NCBI GenBank assembly: GCA_021772535.1
Contig: JAJFLV010000006.1
Location: forward strand, 1 to 33,041
Source of the DNA: Opitutales bacterium
GTDB taxonomy: Bacteria > Verrucomicrobiota > Verrucomicrobiia > Opitutales > UBA2987
Reading direction: 5' to 3'
Length of the DNA: 33,041 nt
Notes under the pieces: model-generated
Seen by the model: the letters and a program-made list of their open reading frames with translations, nothing else
The model's database searches: none
Told to the model about the DNA's origin: nothing
Shown here: in pieces, positions 1-8,549 of the stretch
Layout: every line of letters begins with the position of its first letter
How positions within the stretch are numbered: position 1 is the stretch's first letter
Translations under genes and position numbers: made by a program

Positions 1-132
1 ACTCGTTACCACAGCCGGGCCCAAGCCAGAAGCGAAATATTCGAGTGGATGGAAAGCTTTTATAACCTCAAAAGGAGACACTCGGCACTGGCATATCGTT
101 CCCCCATTGACTTTGAACTAATGTCCAACTAA
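1..132 (+). pseudogene. IS3-family transposase, C-terminal end (partial at window edge)
   Basis: The first 43 codons are open and end in TAA at 130-132. The peptide carries the typical C-terminus of IS3-family OrfB (DDE/rve) transposases: a motif like FYNLKRRHSALAYRSP followed by a short acidic tail. In the family this segment follows the catalytic glutamate, which lies outside the window. The gene is cut by the window edge, so whether the rest is intact cannot be seen; it may be a complete element. A candidate right terminal repeat follows at about 155-183. Confidence 0.85.
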
Positions 133-154
133 CAACTCAAACTCTCGTCTTACA

Positions 155-183
155 ACTGTCTACATTTCCTGGGTATGCCCACA
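155..183. repeat. Candidate right terminal inverted repeat of the IS3-family element
   Basis: About 22 bases after the transposase stop lies a segment beginning ACTGTCTACATTTC and ending TATGCCCACA. Right ends of IS3-group elements are often built this way (CTGTCTAC...TGGG...CCA, mirrored by TGGGCA... at the left end). The left end is outside the window, so the repeat cannot be matched and the exact boundary is inferred. Confidence 0.35.
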
Positions 184-384
184 ACCCAAAATCATCCTCC
201 GGAACTTGATTTTTCCATAAACCAGCCTAACTTATTTAGGTCGATACCTGATATCCGCTACGCCTCTTGAAATGTGTGCCTTCATCCCATCCGCCGTTTT
301 CGCCTGCTGCCTGATCCTCGCCGCAACCCTCCATGCAGGTGAGCGGATTGATTGCTGCTGTGGAAGTAAAAAAGCCCTCTGAAA

Positions 385-1395
385 ATGCAAGTCCCACGAA
401 CGGTTTCGCAAATCCTTTTACTGTGCCTTCTGCATGTCGTGCCAATACATGCCCAGCAGGAAGGCTATAATTTGGGAAGTGGCTTTAAATTGAGTGAATA
501 TGTAACCGTAGGGGGGTATTTCTCGCTTGAGTATGCGAATGGAGAGAATGATGAATTTCTGGCCTTGGATGATCTGGCTGTGCTGACATACGGGGAATTG
601 TCTCCGCGCTTTTCGTATCTGATGGAGTTGGAATCCACAGACTTCTATAAGACGGATTTCAAGACAGATACCACAACAACCGACACAGCATTCGCAATCG
701 AACGCCTCTACGTTGATTACAAATTTTCCGACTATCTGTCCTTACGCGTGGGAAAACAAATAACTCCCATTGGATACTGGAACCTGCAACCAATAAACGT
801 CCTGAGGGAGACCACTTCGAACCCGCTCTACAGCAACAGGATGTTCCCCAAGTTCCTCAGCGGTGTGGATGTGTATGGTTTTACTCCCTTTGATGAGAGC
901 TTGAGTTACCACATTTACCTGCAAGGGACAGAAGATCTGGATGACACCGATACGAACATCGCAGTCGATAGCCATTTCGGGGTTTCTCTGGAGAAAAAAC
1001 TCAACTCCACATTTAATATTGGAGGGAGCATCGGGCACTATGAGAATTCTGATTCCGGAAGCGAAACTTCCTATTTTCAGATAAATGCCAAAATGGAAAC
1101 CGAGAAATTCTCTTTGTTTACGGAATCCGTTTTGAATTACGACAAATCCTCCATGGACGGCAATAGAACGTCGAAAGCCATTTATGTTCAGAGCGAGTAC
1201 CGTCTAAGAGCCCAACATTCAGTGATTGCCAGAGCGGAATACTTCGAAGACTACCTTCCAAATACGAGGGAACGCATTGGGATTATCGGTTATAGTTATC
1301 GGCCTGTTTTTCCTGTCTCCTTTAAAATTGAGTACCAATGGCATGATGACTCTCGGGATAATCGGCTGTTGAGTTCCTTTTCAGTATTATTCTGA
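385..1395 (+). CDS. Outer-membrane beta-barrel porin (phosphate-porin-like)
   Basis: A 336-residue protein with a clear signal peptide (about residues 1-23, cleavage after HA). The mature part alternates aromatic and polar residues as in transmembrane beta strands, carries segments such as RLYVDYKFSDYLSLRVGK typical of porins, and ends in a terminal Phe (SVLF), the usual outer-membrane insertion signature. It is probably a passive channel in the outer membrane; the substrate cannot be read from sequence. The ATG at 385 is the only good start because an in-frame TAA lies at 367-369. It is the first gene of a three-gene operon: its TGA shares one base with the ATG of the PstS-like gene, suggesting phosphate or another oxyanion as the relevant ligand (inference). 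Confidence 0.75.
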   Translation: MQVPRTVSQILLLCLLHVVPIHAQQEGYNLGSGFKLSEYVTVGGYFSLEYANGENDEFLALDDLAVLTYGELSPRFSYLMELESTDFYKTDFKTDTTTTDTAFAIERLYVDYKFSDYLSLRVGKQITPIGYWNLQPINVLRETTSNPLYSNRMFPKFLSGVDVYGFTPFDESLSYHIYLQGTEDLDDTDTNIAVDSHFGVSLEKKLNSTFNIGGSIGHYENSDSGSETSYFQINAKMETEKFSLFTESVLNYDKSSMDGNRTSKAIYVQSEYRLRAQHSVIARAEYFEDYLPNTRERIGIIGYSYRPVFPVSFKIEYQWHDDSRDNRLLSSFSVLF

Positions 1396-1805
1396 TGAGG
1401 GTAGTTTTTTTTATTATATCCATACTGGCGCAGGTACCACTGCTTGCGGTGTCGGACTATGTTGTGGTGGTATCTAAAAATAGCACAGTGGAGGCGTTGG
1501 ACTCGGATATGGTTCGTGATGTTTTTCTAAAAAAACGCAACTTCGACGGCCACACGCGGCTACTGCCCATTAATCTTATCGGGGAAAAACCGGTCCGTCA
1601 GGAATTTGAAAGCAGCGTGCTGAAAATGAATCGTGAAGCAATCAAGCGGTATTGGGTGGTGAACCATTTTCAAGGAGTTTCGCCCCCGCCGACTCAAGCC
1701 TCGTTGCAGTCAGTTAAAAGCTTTGTTGAAAAAGTCAAAGGAGCCATCGGCTACCTGCCAAGAGAGATGGTGGATGATAGCCTGAGAATAATCTATGAGT
1801 TTTAA
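1395..1805 (+). CDS. Small PstS-like phosphate/oxyanion-binding periplasmic protein
   Basis: A 136-residue exported protein with an N-terminal signal peptide (about residues 1-19). The mature part resembles one lobe of a PstS-type periplasmic binding protein: a beta strand followed by a Ser/Thr loop (VVVSKNSTV), a FLKKRNFDG-like segment, and a C-terminal KSFVEKVKGAIGYLPREMV segment that is characteristic of this family, where it closes the ligand site. Full PstS proteins are near 300 residues, so this is a mini version. It overlaps the porin upstream by one base and the adenylate cyclase downstream by 11 bases, so all three are probably translationally coupled. No ABC permease or ATPase is nearby, so it more likely presents a ligand to the cyclase sensor domain than feeds a transporter (inference). 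Confidence 0.75.
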   Translation: MRVVFFIISILAQVPLLAVSDYVVVVSKNSTVEALDSDMVRDVFLKKRNFDGHTRLLPINLIGEKPVRQEFESSVLKMNREAIKRYWVVNHFQGVSPPPTQASLQSVKSFVEKVKGAIGYLPREMVDDSLRIIYEF

Positions 1806-3510
1806 GACCAAAACGATCCTATTGCTCATTACGCTGAGCTTAATACCTTATGTGATCACAATGATCATACTGGGCAAGGCGTATCGCAGCGACTACGAAA
1901 GCCGTTTAAAATCCGACATGAATCACCAGCTTTTGATTACGACGGACAGGCTGGATCAGAGTTTGGAGATACTGGAGAACGATCTTCGGTTTATCGCTTC
2001 GCTTGACATAATGAATGATGTCCTGACCGATGATCTCGACAGAAGGATTTTCAAGCTCTTGTCCATGAAGAAAGAAGACATGGATCTGATTGGCAGCTTT
2101 GACGTGATTAACACAGAATCAATCATAGTTGCCTCTAGCGATACGGAACGTATCGGGAAAGCCTCAGATGGTGAAAACTTCATGCGAATACCACTATTTT
2201 CAACATTTGATCAAAGCCTGTTGGGCGGATTGCTGGTAAACTACGATTTGGTCAATCTGAGCCGGTTGTTCAGTAATGATACGCATCTTAGATATTCACT
2301 GTATGACACGAGCTTAACTTCGGGGGAAGTAACTTATCCGGAAAACCAATTGATAGTAAAGAGAACGCTGCAAAACAGGCCGGAGCTCACCGTGCTACTG
2401 GAGCAGGATTATGATTTCGCGTTTGCAGTGCTGGACAAACTGGCCAGCAGTTTTTACATGACCTTGATTATTGGAACGTTGCTCATAACGGCGGTAGCTT
2501 ACGCCACAGCCAATTACATTCTGAAGCCCATCTTGCTGCTGTCAAACACAGCCAACACCATCACCCGGACGCAAGATTACAGCAAAAGGGTAACGATAGA
2601 GAGAACCGATGAGATTGGGCAGTTGTCCCTGGCCTTTAATTCAATGATCAGTGGCATGCAGCAGATGTTAGTCAGGCTCAATGAGGAAAGTGAAAACAGG
2701 ATTAAGCTGGCTGAGGAAAAGAATCGTTCTGAAATGCTGCAAAACCTGTCCACTAAGCTGTCAAAATACCTTTCCCCACAGGTTTTTAATTCCATATTCT
2801 CCGGTGAGAGAGATGTGACACTTTCCTCTTCCAGAAAGAAATTGACCATCTTCTTTTCGGACATTGTGGACTTTACCGGCACTACGGATAAAATGGAGTC
2901 TGAAGACCTGACCCAGCTTTTGAATCATTACCTGAGGGAGATGACGGATATAGCGCTCAAGTATGGCGCCACCATTGATAAATATATTGGCGATGCGATA
3001 ATGATATTTTTTGGGGATCCGGATAGTCAGGGCTTGAAAGAGGATGCCAAACTGTGCGTAGAGATGGCAATTTCCATGCAGAATCGGGTCAGGGAACTGC
3101 AGTCCGAGTGGCAGGCAAACGGTTATATTAAACCATTTAGTATTCGTGCAGGCATCCACACCGGTTATTGTACAGTTGGTAACTTTGGAACGGAAAACAG
3201 AATGGATTATACAATAGTCGGATCGGCAGTGAATCTCGCCAGCCGCATTGAATCGAATGCTGAACCGGGCAATGTGTTTATTTCAGAGGACACCTTTTTA
3301 CTGGTGAGGGACACATTTGATTGCTGTCCGGCTACATCGGTGACACCGAAAGGATTTTCCCTTCCCGTCAAACTTTTTAAGGTAAAAATGGAGGATGATG
3401 CGCAGATACTGTCAATCAACGAAGATGGCCTCCAATTAATCATAGACAAAGCCAGGATTACAGAGGAAACCAGGAAACAGCTGCGCGGTGTGATCGATAA
3501 CATGATTTAG
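1795..3510 (+). CDS. Membrane class III adenylate cyclase with periplasmic sensor and HAMP domain
   Basis: The 571 residues run: membrane helix (about 7-27), periplasmic sensor domain (about 28-218), second helix (about 220-242), HAMP linker (about 243-295), coiled-coil connector, and a class III cyclase catalytic domain (about 345-530). Catalytic residues are present: both metal-binding aspartates in FSDIVDFT (D356, D359), adenine-specifying lysine in DKYIGDA (K396), and transition-state residues in VNLASRIE (N480, R484). A threonine (T473) stands where animal cyclases have the second adenine-contacting aspartate, as in many bacterial adenylate cyclases. It should convert ATP to cAMP in the cytoplasm in response to a periplasmic signal. 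It overlaps the PstS-like gene by 11 bases, making that protein the obvious candidate partner. The ligand and the downstream cAMP effector are unknown. Confidence 0.88.
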   Translation: MSFKTKTILLLITLSLIPYVITMIILGKAYRSDYESRLKSDMNHQLLITTDRLDQSLEILENDLRFIASLDIMNDVLTDDLDRRIFKLLSMKKEDMDLIGSFDVINTESIIVASSDTERIGKASDGENFMRIPLFSTFDQSLLGGLLVNYDLVNLSRLFSNDTHLRYSLYDTSLTSGEVTYPENQLIVKRTLQNRPELTVLLEQDYDFAFAVLDKLASSFYMTLIIGTLLITAVAYATANYILKPILLLSNTANTITRTQDYSKRVTIERTDEIGQLSLAFNSMISGMQQMLVRLNEESENRIKLAEEKNRSEMLQNLSTKLSKYLSPQVFNSIFSGERDVTLSSSRKKLTIFFSDIVDFTGTTDKMESEDLTQLLNHYLREMTDIALKYGATIDKYIGDAIMIFFGDPDSQGLKEDAKLCVEMAISMQNRVRELQSEWQANGYIKPFSIRAGIHTGYCTVGNFGTENRMDYTIVGSAVNLASRIESNAEPGNVFISEDTFLLVRDTFDCCPATSVTPKGFSLPVKLFKVKMEDDAQILSINEDGLQLIIDKARITEETRKQLRGVIDNMI

Positions 3511-3611
3511 AAAGTCGTTCATGGCAATCCCGTGAGATTATATGGGATATCGTCGGGAAGGTAATTCTCACTCATTGAGAAATGAGAAAACCAAAACCGG
3601 AAAAATCTTAA

Positions 3612-3636
3612 TTCCGACGGATTTGGGCTGTCGGAA
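3612..3636 (-). terminator. Inverted repeat, possible terminator between convergent operons
   Basis: TTCCGAC and GTCGGAA form perfect 7-base arms around an 11-base loop. Read on the minus strand the stem is followed by a T-rich tail (TTAAGATTTTTCC), which fits termination of the minus-strand cluster ending at 3788. The long loop and interrupted T run keep the confidence low. Confidence 0.4.
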
Positions 3637-3646
3637 CGCATTGAAA

Positions 3647-3661
3647 TGCCCTGGAAGGGCA
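3647..3661. terminator. Short hairpin in the convergent intergenic region
   Basis: TGCCCT-GGA-AGGGCA is a perfect 6-base stem with a 3-base loop, 10 bases from the neighbouring inverted repeat. It lies between two converging operons, where paired terminators are expected. No uninterrupted T run follows on either strand. Confidence 0.3.
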
Positions 3662-3787
3662 AAATTCACCAGCCAGGGGTGATGTTAAATCCCCGAGTAA
3701 TCCTATTTCTTTATTTCCTGGCGTCTCCGTGCCCCCCTGAGAGCCGTTAAGGAGGAGATCAATCTATAGCAGTGCCCATTCCTTGCC

Positions 3788-4594
3788 TTATTGGGTACTG
3801 TCTATTGGTCTTTGCCATTCCTCGACTTGGGTAACACCGTGGCGTCCAAGATAGTCATACACTGCTCTACCGTTGGTGAGAGTAGCATCCGTAAACCATG
3901 GACCATCACGCCATCGCAGATCGACTTCGTGGTGTATAGAAACGGTAGCGACCTCTTTAGTGTTGTCTAAGAAGGTAATCTTTAAATCACCCATGCATAG
4001 ACAGTATGTGATGCTGTTGTGGGGTCGAGGAGCAAAATATTCAAATGGTTTCCACTCATTCACAACTTCTATCAGGGTTATCAGCTCTCTCAGCTCCTTA
4101 GGATCGGTAATCTCACACAGAAGCTCATCTTCATTAACCGACCTGAAACCACCGAGAAATACTTTTGCTTGATCAGCCTCACTCAATTTTACATTCAAAG
4201 CATGATTTGAAGGTATCTTTGCTGACCATTTTTTAAAGTATGCATACCTGTCAAGAGGAACTATTACAGGTAACAATACAACCACTGCATAAGGCACGTA
4301 ATTCAGTAAATATTTTTTCCGGATCTTCAAAAAATCCTTTAACAGCCCAAGACAGATTCCTATTGCTGCCCCATACGCTACAGCTCCGGAAATATAGCTC
4401 AAACGTGGTTGTTCACCTGTTTTGGGAAATTCTTGAAGAAAGGAAAAATGGCTTAGAAAGAAAAAGGCAAGAAGCGGTCCAATGATTAACTTGGTGACCC
4501 TATATCGAATTAGTAAAAACGTTGAAAGGATCGATAGAAGCATCCAAGCCCAGGAATAAGTATATATGGAACGAAAATATTCCTCTATATTCAT
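3788..4594 (-). CDS. Hypothetical membrane protein, four N-terminal helices and a soluble tail
   Basis: No family is recognised in these 268 residues. About four hydrophobic helices occupy the N-terminal half (roughly 13-30, 34-50, 68-86, 93-113), followed by a soluble domain of about 150 residues with a short cysteine cluster (YCLC) near residue 195. The start ATG is at 4592-4594. It is the last gene of the AT-rich minus-strand cluster, 127 bases after the preceding gene, so it may have its own promoter. It could be a surface or envelope protein; nothing in the sequence shows an enzymatic motif. Confidence 0.6.
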   Translation of the reverse strand: MNIEEYFRSIYTYSWAWMLLSILSTFLLIRYRVTKLIIGPLLAFFFLSHFSFLQEFPKTGEQPRLSYISGAVAYGAAIGICLGLLKDFLKIRKKYLLNYVPYAVVVLLPVIVPLDRYAYFKKWSAKIPSNHALNVKLSEADQAKVFLGGFRSVNEDELLCEITDPKELRELITLIEVVNEWKPFEYFAPRPHNSITYCLCMGDLKITFLDNTKEVATVSIHHEVDLRWRDGPWFTDATLTNGRAVYDYLGRHGVTQVEEWQRPIDSTQ

Positions 4595-4721
4595 TTTAGG
4601 TTCTCATCCACGTTTGACCGCAATCGCGGTTAGGCTAGTATAGAAACCGAGAACAATATGCAGAAAATATTTCTTCATATTGCTTACTATAAAAGTGTTG
4701 GGCTGGTTCCTTTTTTTGGAC

Positions 4722-5501
4722 TCACTGGACGCTTTCCTCGTATAGCGATTTGTAACCAAGGGATTGTGTGACTGTCATCAAGCTATCTTTATTAAACACG
4801 TCTAATTCGTAAAGAATATATGTTAATAAAAGACTATCCAATAATGAATGCAGGCCTAAATGATCACTATCGAAACTAACTAGAATACTTTGTCCATATC
4901 CGATTGAACGATTAAATACGACAATATTGTAAATATCCTTTTCAATATCGAAAAACAAGAATTCATAATCCCCTCTATGGTAAGAGCTTGCAAAAGAAGT
5001 ATTTTTGTGAGATATCACCTTCATCAAGACCATCATTTGGTGAACCATGAACCTATTCCATCCAGTACTAAAAAGGTCGTAATATCCTAAAGGTTGCATA
5101 TTCAATAGCGCTTTGAAAATATCATACTCATTCCGTGGGTTTCCTAACAACTCAGCTTCTTTTTCATCGAAAAAGTCTTTTACATCACTTCCGTCGAACG
5201 GTTCTAAGAATGCAATTTGGCCGCCATCGAAATTAACAACCACAGTAGGAGAGTAATCATCTACGCGTAAATCGAATTCGACAAAAGCTGGGAGAAATAC
5301 TTTTCCATAACCGAGGTTAATTTCCTTTTGATTTTGTATATATTCGATTGGTTCATAGGGCGTAATTTCTATGCGAGCGACCGGATCATCTAGCATATCT
5401 CCAAACTTAATATACAAATATATATAACCAACAAGTGGAACTATCAATATAGCAAATACAAAATACAGAACAGTTCTATTTATAAATCCATTACTTTTCA
5501 T
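4722..5501 (-). CDS. Hypothetical membrane-anchored protein
   Basis: A 259-residue protein with one N-terminal membrane helix (about residues 9-31) and an otherwise soluble extracytoplasmic domain rich in acidic and aromatic residues. No known motif is seen. It lies 15 bases downstream of the next minus-strand gene, so the two are almost certainly co-transcribed. The codon use is AT-rich like its cluster neighbours and unlike glnD or the genes beyond 17.4 kb. The function is unknown. Confidence 0.6.
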   Translation of the reverse strand: MKSNGFINRTVLYFVFAILIVPLVGYIYLYIKFGDMLDDPVARIEITPYEPIEYIQNQKEINLGYGKVFLPAFVEFDLRVDDYSPTVVVNFDGGQIAFLEPFDGSDVKDFFDEKEAELLGNPRNEYDIFKALLNMQPLGYYDLFSTGWNRFMVHQMMVLMKVISHKNTSFASSYHRGDYEFLFFDIEKDIYNIVVFNRSIGYGQSILVSFDSDHLGLHSLLDSLLLTYILYELDVFNKDSLMTVTQSLGYKSLYEESVQ

Positions 5502-5516
5502 TTTCTCTCCCCAACC

Positions 5517-6428
5517 TCACAACTGGCCCTCGATTGGGCTAGCCGACGTTGAGTTCTCAATTTGGCTCGGTGTTTGGTCTTTATTATGATCCAAAATGTC
5601 CCAAAGTCCCTCGAACGTAGCAAGCCAACCCCTATGGCCTTCCATGAGGTAGATTTGTGCATTTTTGTCGGTTCTTGCCATTTTTACTGGTGAATTCATG
5701 GCCTTTTGGTAACTGATATATCTTAATTTATGATCCGGTTCAGTTTGAACGACTACAGAGATATAGTTAGGCAGATGATAAACATATGCGTTATATCCTT
5801 CGATTTCCCAGTTCGGAATCCCAACTGCCAGGAATACATCCTTGAGACTGGAATCTATGGAAATATTCTCGAATTGAGCAAGTTTTGGTGCAGTATCATG
5901 AATATTGGGGCCAGCTATTTTCTCAACTTTTTTCTCCAGCCTCTCTCTCTTAAACTCGGGCGGTTCATCATCAACAGGGGTCCCGCCTCTATCTTCGAGA
6001 TATCTTGCAATCTTTCTTTTATCGTCTAATTCGATAAGGATCGCTTCGTAAAATTGATACCAATGATATCCAGTGGCTGGGTTCTTTGTAGCGAATACAG
6101 CTTGGATGTGCCTTAAATTGGTATCTTCATTTGCCACAATTTCTGTACGATCTTTGTTGAGCAGATAGAGATCCGCTGTATGATCTTTCGTGTCAAAACA
6201 GACCGAACGCAGATATTTGATTAACTCTTGTGGATCGGATCCAATTGGAAAATCTAACTGTATAAATTCTAATGCTTTGTAAAAACTAGTTGTCCTGTTT
6301 TTGGAAATCTGTTCGGCAAGAATTTCATGCCAAGATGGTCGCGGCCAAAATCTATAGCCGATAAGGCATGAAGCGACTACGAAGATTACAGTTATTACAC
6401 CAACAGTGTATTTTAATCGTCTTGTCAT
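5517..6428 (-). CDS. Hypothetical anchored or lipoprotein-like exported protein
   Basis: A 303-residue protein with a hydrophobic N-terminus (about residues 8-24) that includes VASC, a possible lipobox, so it may be a lipoprotein or a single-helix anchored protein. The region around residues 195-255 has the pattern of BamE/OmlA-like modules (a phrase like SLKDVFLAVGIPNWE followed by alternating beta strands); this is a weak structural guess. It sits 22 bases after the RDD gene and 15 bases before the next gene, so these three form one transcription unit. No catalytic motif is seen. Confidence 0.6.
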   Translation of the reverse strand: MTRRLKYTVGVITVIFVVASCLIGYRFWPRPSWHEILAEQISKNRTTSFYKALEFIQLDFPIGSDPQELIKYLRSVCFDTKDHTADLYLLNKDRTEIVANEDTNLRHIQAVFATKNPATGYHWYQFYEAILIELDDKRKIARYLEDRGGTPVDDEPPEFKRERLEKKVEKIAGPNIHDTAPKLAQFENISIDSSLKDVFLAVGIPNWEIEGYNAYVYHLPNYISVVVQTEPDHKLRYISYQKAMNSPVKMARTDKNAQIYLMEGHRGWLATFEGLWDILDHNKDQTPSQIENSTSASPIEGQL

Positions 6429-6450
6429 CGAACGATTGAAGTGATACGCG

Positions 6451-7116
6451 CTAAGGCGCAGGCGATGTATCCACTGCCTTGCTCGAATTTCTTTTCCTTC
6501 GCGCGCCGATCAAGTAAGTGATTAAACCCGCCAAAAAAGTGAATACACCCAATGCGCCTAAATTATCACCCTTATCGCCTAATCCTTGGGCCGCAGAACA
6601 GGCGCCTACTGATAAAAGAATCATTATTAAAGCAATATTTATAGTTCTATTGCCTTTGCTAAATTCATCCTCTGTTTCCTCAACCCCGTATATTTTATTA
6701 GGGGTTTCAGCCCTAGGCACTACATAAGAATCTGCCCATAAATCTCCAACTCTTCTTTTTTGCGGATGCTTGTGCGCCATAATTAATGCGATAATACCGA
6801 ATGACATCCAAATTTCAAAAAAGTCGAGGAATCTTCTTTTCAATGCCCTACGCCAGCCGATCGGAGTTCCATTGGCTCCTAGTGTTTTAATTCCCACGAG
6901 TTTTCTTCCCAGAGTATATCCTGTGATTCCTTCACTAAAAGGTAATAAAAAAAACCAAACAAGAAGCGGAACCAAAGCCAACGGACCTTGGACTGTGTAA
7001 TTGCCAATTTCGTTTGGTTCTCCGACAAGCGTCACGTAATATATAGAGAGTAAATAAATTACTCCGTAATCTATCACGGTGGCTAATATCCGCTGATATA
7101 ACAACTTTCTTTCCAA
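6451..7116 (-). CDS. RDD-family integral membrane protein
   Basis: A 221-residue protein that matches the RDD family: an R-x-x-A-x-x-x-D motif at the N-terminus (QRILATVIDYGVIY), a GYTLGRKLVGIK segment after the second helix, and a KRRVGDLWADSYVV segment closing the domain near residue 130. Two more helices follow (about 158-176 and 186-204), an extension beyond the basic domain. RDD proteins are inner-membrane proteins of poorly defined function; some have been linked to ion exchange. The best start appears to be TTG at 7114-7116, since the RDD domain begins within a few residues of it and no ATG lies nearby; this choice is tentative. Confidence 0.8.
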   Translation of the reverse strand: MERKLLYQRILATVIDYGVIYLLSIYYVTLVGEPNEIGNYTVQGPLALVPLLVWFFLLPFSEGITGYTLGRKLVGIKTLGANGTPIGWRRALKRRFLDFFEIWMSFGIIALIMAHKHPQKRRVGDLWADSYVVPRAETPNKIYGVEETEDEFSKGNRTINIALIMILLSVGACSAAQGLGDKGDNLGALGVFTFLAGLITYLIGARRKRNSSKAVDTSPAP

Positions 7117-7189
7117 ATATTTTAAATCGGGTGTTTAGGCAAAACCGTGGAGTTTCAAGCCGGAGTTGAGTGGAACAACCTGTCTGAAA

Positions 7190-7894
7190 TTATTCTTTCA
7201 GGCGGAAAAGCACGTAAATACTTGCATCGATAGTTATGTTCTCGGGTATGAAGTAACTCGATCCTGCACCTGCCCGCAATGAATACATTGTTGAGTTATA
7301 ATACTCGCCCCTAGGTTTTAAGTTATCCATTACTCGATCGAAATTCACTTCGGAAATCGCATGAACATTTTGAATGGCCGTGCCCAGACTGGAAGCTAGT
7401 TTCTTAGCCCTTTCAACCGCGTCGGCTGTCGCATCCTCAATCGTCTTTTCCTTGAGAATCTCTGAATCCGTGTGATCAAAATCGACGTCTAGATTCTCAA
7501 TAAAGCCCAGATCAAGAAGCTGATCAATGAAATCACCGTAGTGATCTAATTTGTCAAACCGCACTGTGAAATCACGCGTAAATTTATAGTATTTGAGTTT
7601 ACCTGTCTCGTAGTTCTCTTCCCTTTGGATATCCACTTCAAAAGACCGAATATCATTTTCTGAGATTTCAGACTTTTGAAGAAACTGAAGCAATCGCCCT
7701 GTAAACTCTCGCAGGCGTTCATTTCCAACCTTATAATCGGAACCCTTCGACAATACATCGAAACTAATTTCCGAGAAATTAGGTGGCACCTCAATCTCCG
7801 CTCTTCCGCGAACGAAAATAAAGGGAAAGCTGGGAATTTCCTCCGCAGACAACGTTACTGCCAACAAGAACAAGAATATTGATATAGGTTTCAT
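7190..7894 (-). CDS. SIMPL-domain (DUF541) periplasmic protein
   Basis: The protein is 234 residues from the ATG at 7892-7894; a TTG one codon earlier is also possible. It has a signal peptide (about 1-17, cleavage near LSAEE) and a SIMPL/DUF541 domain: a GRAEIEVPPNFSEISFDV opening strand, a helix ending in sites for a long beta hairpin, and the late KTIEDATADAVERAKKLA helix followed by GTAIQNV. Family members such as YggE are periplasmic or outer-membrane-associated and are linked to stress tolerance, but their biochemistry is unclear. It is the first gene of the minus-strand cluster, 73 bases before the RDD gene. Confidence 0.82.
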   Translation of the reverse strand: MKPISIFLFLLAVTLSAEEIPSFPFIFVRGRAEIEVPPNFSEISFDVLSKGSDYKVGNERLREFTGRLLQFLQKSEISENDIRSFEVDIQREENYETGKLKYYKFTRDFTVRFDKLDHYGDFIDQLLDLGFIENLDVDFDHTDSEILKEKTIEDATADAVERAKKLASSLGTAIQNVHAISEVNFDRVMDNLKPRGEYYNSTMYSLRAGAGSSYFIPENITIDASIYVLFRLKE

Positions 7895-8184
7895 CAAGAT
7901 CTAATATGATTATTTGAAATATGTCCGGTTTTTGAAATTACCAGCTGTGGAGGCCATTGTTTCAGAAATGTAGCAAATTGGGATCAAGCTACCGCCCTTG
8001 CACGGAACCAGGAGATTTCTTCGTCGGTGCCTTGGTTTTGGTGAATTGAACTGTGGGTGAGTATCCGATTGGATTCGCAATGTAAGATAACGCAGAAACA
8101 TAACGACATCAAGGGCGATTTGATTTTTTTCTGAAAAGGGCAAGAACTTGATCCGATTCCGGGGAAAGCAGCGTAGATCCTGGG

Positions 8185-8259
8185 AACTGGATGCTGGTTG
8201 CTTGATGCTGGATGGAAGAGGGATACTGGACGCCAGATGCTTGATGCTGGATGGAGGAA
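8185..8259. repeat. Two imperfect tandem copies of a GATGCTGG-rich unit, period 39
   Basis: A unit of about 36 bases, built from ACTGGATGC-like and TTGATGCTGGATGG words, occurs at 8185-8220 and again at 8224-8259. The second half (GCTTGATGCTGGATGGA) is identical in both copies. Similar 'GATGCTGGATGC' arrays occur in intergenic DNA of many bacteria; here the array is short and decayed. Confidence 0.7.
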
Positions 8260-8337
8260 GAAGAGGAAGATTTTTGGCGGATTTTTATGAAATACGGATT
8301 CGTTCGGGTATTTTTTCATTTTTTTTTCGTTTTTGAC

Positions 8338-8364
8338 CCAACGCATCCAACGCAGCCAACCTAT
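8338..8364. repeat. Three 9-base tandem units
   Basis: CCAACGCAT, CCAACGCAG and CCAACCTAT follow each other directly, and CCATT begins a decayed fourth unit. The period is clear, but the array is too short to assign a role. Confidence 0.6.
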
Positions 8365-8549
8365 CCATTGACGGTGGTGCGATTTTCTGTTAATATGCCA
8401 CCTGATGTGGAAATTGTAGACCGCAAGACCACAGCTCAGAATTAAATCCTTTACCTAAACCGCTAATATTTATCCTCTATCTTTTAATAACCGCAGTTAA
8501 ATCGATAAAACCCCGCTTAAGAACATTATATTAAAATGACCAAGTCCTG

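Larger units (their letters stand above)
7895..8549. other. Gene-free spacer with degenerate short repeats
   Basis: About 650 bases separate the divergent SIMPL and glnD genes. Short open frames here are low-complexity and have no credible starts or motifs. The stretch holds two sets of short tandem repeats (entries at 8185-8259 and 8338-8364) and, nearer glnD, AT-rich sequence that should contain the promoters. No clear -35/-10 pair could be assigned. Confidence 0.6.

Noticed and set aside
3571-3586. CTCATT-GAGA-AATGAG stem after the cyclase gene
   Set aside because: The stem is only 6 AT-rich pairs and no T run follows in either direction, so it is too weak to call a terminator.
8148-8445. 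Two short plus-strand frames in the glnD upstream spacer
   Set aside because: Their apparent repeats simply translate the DNA tandem repeats, and there is no ribosome-binding site or known motif.
7895-8549. Possible CRISPR array in the spacer with tandem repeats
   Set aside because: Only two or three units exist, the units abut or nearly abut without unique spacers, and no cas genes are present.
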